Assembly (NCBI GenBank): GCA_016932965.1
Contig: JAFGBW010000122.1
Coordinates: 1-9,120 of the forward strand
DNA: 9,120 nucleotides
DNA from: Candidatus Auribacterota bacterium
GTDB taxonomy: Bacteria; Auribacterota; JAFGBW01
Direction of reading: 5' to 3'
The notes beneath the pieces are model-generated. The model was not told the origin of the DNA. It did no database searches and saw nothing but the letters and a program-made list of their open reading frames with translations. The translations under genes and the position numbers were made by a program. This document shows positions 4,565 through 9,120 of the stretch, piece after piece (the stretch's first letter is position 1; each line of letters starts with the position of its first letter).

Positions 4565-6299
4565 GCAGAAAAAATGGCTTGCCTGTTTGATACTTCTCAT
4601 ATTATGCGCCTCATTATTGGAAATGATTTTTCCCCTTGGCATCCGTTTTTTATTTAACGAGGCGATTCCCTTAAAAAAGACTTCCTCCATTGCCTGGTTT
4701 TTTTTTGTGGTGCTTCTTGCTTTCAGCCTGAAATCGTTTTTGACCGTGCTCCAGGAAAAAGGTTCAGCGGTTTTTGCCGGAAATATCGTGACGGAACTTC
4801 GTGAACAAATGTTCCGGAAGCTTTTCCGGACAACAATTGGTTACGTGCATGAACGGGGTCCAGGAGAAATCAGTTCGCTTTTTATGAACGATCTCCAGAC
4901 GCTCTATGACATGATCCAGACGGGAGTGGTGAACGGGACGGCTTCCCTTCTCATGGCGGTCTGTTTTCTCAGCGCTCTCCTTGTCATTCATGCTCCGCTG
5001 ACACTGGTTTCCTTTATCACGGTGCCTTTTTTTATTTATTTTTTCATAGGCTGGCACCGTTCAGTCAAGGAAAGAACGTTAGACACCCGGAAAAGCCTGG
5101 ATAAAATGAACGCATTCATCATCGAGACCGTGCATCTTCTGTCCCTGGTCAGGCTGAATAATCTGGAAGCGCTTTTTCATTCCCGCAGGCGGCGTTTGGA
5201 CCATTCCATATTCATGAGCCTTGTCAGGCAGAAGGCCGGTCAGGGCGTTTTCATGGCTTTGGTGTTTTTCAGTATTCTTCTGTCGTTTGCGCTGACCCTT
5301 TGCGCAGGCGCCTGGCTTGTCATGGAAAACAGGCTTTCCATCGGGGATTTGTTCGCATTTTATATTCTTTTACAGGCTTTTTTTCAGCCGCTCATGGGAT
5401 TTTTTGTTGCATTCCGATCCATCCAGACAGGGATCGCGGTTTTTGAAAGGATGGATCATTTCATGGAAGATCTTGATTCCCATTGTTTCGGCAACGGGAT
5501 TTTTCCCCATCCTTTGAAAGCAAGGCTTTCCGAGAAAAAACGCCTGGCTTTGGAATTGAGGGACGTCAGTTTTGCGTACAACGGAAAGGCGGTTCTGAAA
5601 AATTTAAACCTGGAGATTCTCAAGGGAGAGAGGGTGCTGATCGTGGGATTGAACGGCAGCGGAAAATCGTCGCTGGTCAAATTATTTTTAGGTTTTTACG
5701 CGCCTTATGAGGGTGAGATTTTCGTCCTGGGAAAAAATTTAAGGGATTGGCCCCAGCAGAATCTGTCCCGGATTTTTTCCGTGGTGGAACAGGATACACA
5801 TGTGTTTCGGGGAAGCCTCAGACAAAATCTGAATTACGGGAGAGATGCGGCCTCAAAAGCCGAGTATCCTTATTTTCTGGAGGGCCTTAATCTGAAAAGG
5901 TTTGAAGGGGAAAAGCCGGTCATCCTCGAAAACGGAAAAAATCTTTCCGCAGGGGAAAGACAGCGGATTGCCCTGTTAAGGGCATTGATGAAGGAAAAGC
6001 CGGTTTATGTTTTTGACGAGGCTTTTTCAAGCCAGGATGCGGACTGGCTCGGTTTTCTTCCTCATTTCATGAACGCCCTTTCGCCGGATAAGACTTTCAT
6101 TGGGATCACTCATCAGTTGTCAAACGCTCCTTATGCTGATAGAGTGGTGGTGATTGACCAGGGTTCCATTCTTGAAACGGGAAGTCACAGTGATTTAATG
6201 GAAAACTGCCAGTGGTACCGCCATTTGTATAGTCTCTATCAGAAGGAAAATGGAAAAAGGAATCTCAGAAACGAAACCGCAAACGTCCGTTCCTGTTAA
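4524..6299 (+). CDS. ABC exporter, fused permease and ATPase, probable peptide export
   Basis: This is a 591-residue inner-membrane half-transporter expected to act as a homodimer. Residues about 17-305 are a type I exporter membrane domain with some six hydrophobic segments (for example 19-40, 57-75, 140-156, 159-176, 244-266 and 275-295). The ATPase domain has Walker A GLNGSGKSS (375-383), Q-loop Gln423, signature LSAGERQ (474-480), Walker B VYVFDEA with Asp498 and Glu499, and H-loop His530, so it should be active. There is no N-terminal C39 peptidase domain: the first membrane helix starts near residue 17, so the transporter does not cut the leader itself. The start is ATG 4524, preceded by AAGGAGG with a short 3-nt spacer, inside the maturase gene, which suggests coupled translation. 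Position next to the precursor and maturase makes the modified peptide the likely cargo. A lipid or drug exporter is the alternative. Confidence 0.93.
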   Translation: MKSCLLKLAPLLYRQKKWLACLILLILCASLLEMIFPLGIRFLFNEAIPLKKTSSIAWFFFVVLLAFSLKSFLTVLQEKGSAVFAGNIVTELREQMFRKLFRTTIGYVHERGPGEISSLFMNDLQTLYDMIQTGVVNGTASLLMAVCFLSALLVIHAPLTLVSFITVPFFIYFFIGWHRSVKERTLDTRKSLDKMNAFIIETVHLLSLVRLNNLEALFHSRRRRLDHSIFMSLVRQKAGQGVFMALVFFSILLSFALTLCAGAWLVMENRLSIGDLFAFYILLQAFFQPLMGFFVAFRSIQTGIAVFERMDHFMEDLDSHCFGNGIFPHPLKARLSEKKRLALELRDVSFAYNGKAVLKNLNLEILKGERVLIVGLNGSGKSSLVKLFLGFYAPYEGEIFVLGKNLRDWPQQNLSRIFSVVEQDTHVFRGSLRQNLNYGRDAASKAEYPYFLEGLNLKRFEGEKPVILENGKNLSAGERQRIALLRALMKEKPVYVFDEAFSSQDADWLGFLPHFMNALSPDKTFIGITHQLSNAPYADRVVVIDQGSILETGSHSDLMENCQWYRHLYSLYQKENGKRNLRNETANVRSC

Positions 6300-8070
6300 A
6301 AGGAATAATCCCTTCTCACTTGCCGCCATGCTCCGCCGAAAGATTGAAGAGAGTCTTGCCTGGCAATTGCTTTTTATTTTTTTCTGGATTGTATTCATCA
6401 TCATCCTTTCCCACGCCTTGCTCATCAGAAAAGGGCTCATCAGCCATGTCATGAAAAGCCGCGAGTTGGCTGCGAAACAAATCGTCAGTCTCACTGCCCA
6501 CCAGGCCGGTTATTTTGTCATTGAATCGGAAAAAAAACTACAGATGCTCAAAGCGGTCCTGGAGACGGCCCAGCTCACTTCTAATGACATGGAGTCCCTT
6601 TTGGTGAGGACTTCTTTGGAAGATCGCGCATTTGGTTACCTGTCCCTTTTCGACCGTGATGGAAAGGAGCTTTACTGCAGTGAGCCTGTTAAAAAGGGTC
6701 ATGTGTTGCCCCAGGGCGTCTTTATTGACACGGTTCATCAACAGATTTCCTTTCGTTCTGAAGTGGGCATCAGCCGGGAGTTTTTTCCCGTTATTTTTGA
6801 AGCATGGCCTGTTTCAATTTTAGGAAAGACAAAATGGGTATTGTACGCGGAGATCAACCTGAAGGGATTATGGGAATATCTCGACACGCTCGAGAGAGAA
6901 GGAGAAGGCCATTTTTTTATGGTCAGCGATAAAGGGGTGCTGTGCTCCTATAAGGAAAGAAAGTTTGTCATGAGAAATGAGGATGAAAAATCCAGAAAAA
7001 TCGCGGAATCCGCAATCCTGGCCATCCATAAGCCGGTGCTCATCCGATTGGGCTCGGATGAACAGTATCTGTTGTCTGCGAAAACCATCCAGAACCTCCC
7101 CTTTTATCTTGTGTACCAGGAGGACATGTCGCTGATCATGAATGAGACTTCCAAGATCAGTTTTATTGTGGTCTGGTCCTCTTTGGGTATTCTTGTTTTG
7201 TCTCTTGTTCCCGTGGTCTGGGCATCGAAAAGGATTTCCAGGCCGGTTCTGGATCTGGTTGCGAATACCAAATGGATCGGTGATAAGTATCTGAACCGGA
7301 TGCCCCTCATGGAAAAAAGAAAAGATGAAATCGGCACGCTTTTCCGGGCTTTTTATGATATGAACGAAAAGGTGATGGAATCCAAAGCCAGGGAGAGAAT
7401 GGCCGTCATCGGCGAATCAGCCGTGGGGATTTCCCATGAAATCAAAAATCCCATCACGGCTATTAAAAATTTCATATCTCTGATGATCGAAAATCCTGCT
7501 GATCCTGAGGTCCAGAAGGAGTTCAAAAAGGCGGTCCCAAGGGAGGTCCGCCGGATCGAGGGCATGCTGGAGGATCTATCGTCTCTTTCCCTGGTTAAAA
7601 AACTCGATAAAAGAAATTGCACCCTGGATGCCGTCCTGGATGATGTCTTTTCCCTTTTTGACAGGGAATTGAAGGAACGCCGTATTCAATATGTGAAAAA
7701 TAATTTTTCTGGAACGGATGCCTCTCTCAACGCCGATCCCGAAAGGTTGAAATCCGTTTTCATCAATTTACTGCAGAATTCCATTGCCTCCATGCCTGAG
7801 GGGGGGCTGATCCAGGCCGAAATCAGGGAAAGCGAGGTCAAACCAGGCGGAAGAAAGGAATGGGTGGTCACTTTCGAGGACAACGGCAGCGGGATTCCTC
7901 CCCAGGTCATCGGTAATATTTTTAATCCCTTTTTTACGACTAAAAAGAAGGGGCTAGGTATCGGACTCACTCTTTCGAAGGGGATCATTGAACAGCATGG
8001 CGGATCTATGTCTGTTTTTTCCGAAGGGGAGGGCAAAGGAGCGTTATTTACGATTATGCTGCCGGTGTGA
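6250..8070 (+). CDS. Membrane sensor histidine kinase (dCache-like, HAMP, HisKA, HATPase), NtrB-like core
   Basis: This is a 606-residue kinase. A transmembrane segment at about 36-58 is followed by a periplasmic region of about 245 residues with the look of a double Cache sensor (GYLSLFDRDGKELYCS near 129-144; HFFMVSDKGVLCSY near 221-234). A second membrane segment (about 304-324) and a HAMP linker (about 325-380) follow. The catalytic core has H-box GISHEIKNPITAI with His396, N-box NLLQNSIASMPEGG with Asn510, G1 DNGSGIP (544-550), an F-box FNPFFTT and G2 GLGIGL (568-573). This pattern resembles NtrB/AtoS/ZraS kinases, whose partners are often sigma-54 activators. No receiver domain or response-regulator gene is in the window. 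The gene starts inside the exporter gene (50-nt overlap) with AGAAGG 3 nt before the ATG. Likely job: sensing an extracytoplasmic ligand, possibly the exported peptide, and controlling the cassette. The ligand is unknown. Confidence 0.93.
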   Translation: MEKGISETKPQTSVPVKRNNPFSLAAMLRRKIEESLAWQLLFIFFWIVFIIILSHALLIRKGLISHVMKSRELAAKQIVSLTAHQAGYFVIESEKKLQMLKAVLETAQLTSNDMESLLVRTSLEDRAFGYLSLFDRDGKELYCSEPVKKGHVLPQGVFIDTVHQQISFRSEVGISREFFPVIFEAWPVSILGKTKWVLYAEINLKGLWEYLDTLEREGEGHFFMVSDKGVLCSYKERKFVMRNEDEKSRKIAESAILAIHKPVLIRLGSDEQYLLSAKTIQNLPFYLVYQEDMSLIMNETSKISFIVVWSSLGILVLSLVPVVWASKRISRPVLDLVANTKWIGDKYLNRMPLMEKRKDEIGTLFRAFYDMNEKVMESKARERMAVIGESAVGISHEIKNPITAIKNFISLMIENPADPEVQKEFKKAVPREVRRIEGMLEDLSSLSLVKKLDKRNCTLDAVLDDVFSLFDRELKERRIQYVKNNFSGTDASLNADPERLKSVFINLLQNSIASMPEGGLIQAEIRESEVKPGGRKEWVVTFEDNGSGIPPQVIGNIFNPFFTTKKKGLGIGLTLSKGIIEQHGGSMSVFSEGEGKGALFTIMLPV

Positions 8071-8144
8071 TCATTAAGCTGGAACATCATATCACCGCGT
8101 TTGGATTAACTAAGTATGACAGATGGATTGGATTCAAAAAATAT

Positions 8145-8287
8145 TCATCACGAAGGACACGAAGAGCACGAAGGAGAAAGCAGGCCTAACGCCTGATAAT
8201 TTTTAGATTTGAAATTTGTCATTTGAGATTCATCATGCCTTAACGGCATGATGACAAACTTCGTGCTCTTCGTGTCCTTCGTGATGA
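8145..8287. repeat. MITE-like inverted-repeat element, 143 bp
   Basis: Bases 8145-8173 and 8259-8287 are perfect reverse complements over 29 bp. The left arm contains three tandem 9-nt units CACGAAGGA / CACGAAGAG / CACGAAGGA (8149-8175). Inside are two smaller hairpins: CAGGC/GCCTG (8181-8195) and TCATCATGCC/GGCATGATGA (8230-8254, loop TTAAC), plus ATTTG-type short repeats between them. There is no ORF and no clear target-site duplication. Similar CACGAAGGACACGAAG sequences are, from memory, dispersed in many environmental bacterial genomes, so this is probably a non-autonomous mobile or dispersed repeat. As RNA it would fold into a very stable stem and may protect or end the kinase message. 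The 74 bases before it (8071-8144) show nothing else that I can support. Confidence 0.8.
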
Positions 8288-8298
8288 TAGAAAATAAA

Positions 8299-8325
8299 TT
8301 GAATTGTTATTTTATATTTTATTAT
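8299..8325 (+). promoter_or_regulatory. Weak candidate promoter of the methyltransferase-like gene
   Basis: TTGAAT (8299-8304) and TATTAT (8320-8325) with a short 15-nt spacer lie in a very AT-rich stretch between the repeat element and the ATG at 8368. The spacing is poor and AT-rich DNA gives many such matches, so this is only a candidate. Confidence 0.25.
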
Positions 8326-8367
8326 TTAAAAATCCCCTTTAGTTTAAATATGTTCTGAGAATCATGT

Positions 8368-9012
8368 ATGAAAGATATTGAGGAAAAGCCAGGTTTCAAG
8401 TATTTGTTCCGGAGATTCGTTTCCGGGCTCTTTTATTATCGTTTTTATCGCCTGTTTTGTCCGGACAGACCTTTTTATGCCCCGGCTGCGATTAAAAATA
8501 TCGGACGAAGACTGAATAAAAATTTAACCGTCTTTGAATGGGGGACCGGACAGAGCAGTGTCTGGTATTCCAAAAGAGTGAAAGAATATATCGGTGTTGA
8601 ATACGATGAAACCTGGTTCAAAAAGGTAACCGGAGAACTTCAGAAAGATCAGTTGGGTAATGCGAGGATCATCTATTCTCCACCGAGCCGCGATGCTGCT
8701 GATTTTAACTGGGAAGGGGAATGGCCCCATTATCCTCTCTTGAAGCACCCTCCCTCCAGACCTGAATTCAGAAATTATATGTCGGTTATTGACGGTTTTC
8801 CGGATCATTATTTCGACTGCATATCCGTAGACGGGAGGGAAAGAGTGGGCTGTGTTCTGCATGCCTTGCCGAAACTGGCTCAGGATGGTTTTTTAATCCT
8901 GGATGATTCCTCCAGAGCCAGATACAAAGAGGCATTCGAAATATTGAGCGGCTGGAAGAGACTGACATTTGATTTCGGCTTGCTGCAGACAAGTCTGTTT
9001 TTCAGGAACTGA
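8368..9012 (+). CDS. Putative class I SAM-dependent methyltransferase
   Basis: This is a 214-residue soluble protein with a Rossmann-like methyltransferase pattern: motif I as VFEWGTGQSS (55-64), an acidic loop after the next strand in YIGVEYDE (74-81), a later strand FDCISVDGRERVGC (149-162) and GFLILDDSSRARY (174-186). It resembles small FkbM/Methyltransf_24-like proteins often found near polysaccharide or lipid biosynthesis genes. The substrate is not evident. The ATG at 8368 has only a weak purine stretch upstream (TCTGAGAATC); an overlapping ATG at 8364 is out of frame and stops after five codons. The repeat element and a gap of almost 300 bp separate it from the kinase, so it is probably a separate unit. 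A role in modifying the peptide is possible but unsupported. Confidence 0.8.
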   Translation: MKDIEEKPGFKYLFRRFVSGLFYYRFYRLFCPDRPFYAPAAIKNIGRRLNKNLTVFEWGTGQSSVWYSKRVKEYIGVEYDETWFKKVTGELQKDQLGNARIIYSPPSRDAADFNWEGEWPHYPLLKHPPSRPEFRNYMSVIDGFPDHYFDCISVDGRERVGCVLHALPKLAQDGFLILDDSSRARYKEAFEILSGWKRLTFDFGLLQTSLFFRN

Positions 9013-9109
9013 TATGTATTTCTCTCTTGCCTAATTGTCAGAACCATGGAAAAATCTCGAAAGAACTAAGGTTGCCTGATCATTTTTTATGTTTAAAAAG
9101 GGAAATACC

Positions 9110-9120
9110 ATGAACCGAAA
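9110..9120 (+). CDS. Possible start of another gene (3' end outside window)
   Basis: ATG AAC CGA AA at the right edge is preceded by AAAAAGGG with about 7 nt spacing, a believable ribosome binding site. Only three codons are visible, so nothing can be said of the product. No convincing terminator or promoter is seen in 9013-9109. Confidence 0.35.

Noticed and set aside
4698-4706. Homopolymer runs inside genes (T9 in the exporter, A8 at 6530-6537 and G7 at 7800-7806 in the kinase) as phase-variation switches
   Set aside because: The runs encode normal residues (Phe, Lys, Gly) in intact frames, and nothing in one sequence shows length variation.
7686-8090. Long minus-strand ORFs opposite the kinase and other genes
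   Set aside because: They are antisense to strongly supported coding regions with clear motifs, and show no domains or start signals of their own.
8149-8175. Three 9-nt tandem repeats as part of a CRISPR or minisatellite
   Set aside because: The units are contiguous without spacers and are fully explained as one arm of the larger inverted repeat.
9046-9069. Small ATG ORF of seven codons after the methyltransferase-like gene
   Set aside because: It is too short, lacks a ribosome binding site and has no features of a peptide gene.

Overview
The window looks like chromosomal DNA of a Gram-negative bacterium: there is an outer-membrane TonB-dependent receptor, a sigma-54 type promoter and a mid-40s GC composition judged by eye. 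The mix of a SPASM radical-SAM peptide maturase, an NtrB-like kinase and CACGAAGGA-type inverted repeats would suit a Desulfobacterota (deltaproteobacterial) genome. That assignment is inference and not proved by anything here.

Layout, all on the + strand: (1) nt 1-1239, C-terminal part of a TonB-dependent receptor; (2) 1240-1370, a short gap with a hairpin and a perfect 9-bp inverted repeat just before the next gene; (3) 1371-2969, an anchored family-5 (oligopeptide/nickel type) solute-binding protein; (4) a full-consensus sigma-54 promoter at 2900-2915 buried in the end of that gene; (5) 2966-3076, a 36-residue peptide gene with a very strong ribosome binding site, followed by a strong intrinsic terminator at 3091-3121; (6) a second hairpin and a G8 tract, then a radical SAM/SPASM enzyme (3227-4564), an ABC exporter (4524-6299) and a membrane sensor histidine kinase (6250-8070), each overlapping the next by 41-50 nt; (7) a 143-bp MITE-like inverted-repeat element (8145-8287); (8) a methyltransferase-like gene (8368-9012) that probably belongs to a separate unit; (9) a possible gene start at the right edge.

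Reading as a system: the 36-residue peptide (basic leader, then a CC-containing core CCMTMPVNYFPGAPEN) looks like the precursor of a ribosomally made, post-translationally modified peptide (RiPP). The SPASM enzyme would modify it and the ABC protein would export it. The kinase, whose catalytic core resembles NtrB/AtoS-type kinases that usually partner sigma-54 activators, may control the sigma-54 promoter in front of the peptide. The TonB receptor and binding protein upstream suggest that the product, alone or with a bound metal, could be taken back up. That would make it a candidate metallophore, signal or toxin with self-handling. The gene set, the promoter and the terminator are read directly from the sequence. 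The product's chemistry and biological role are not known.
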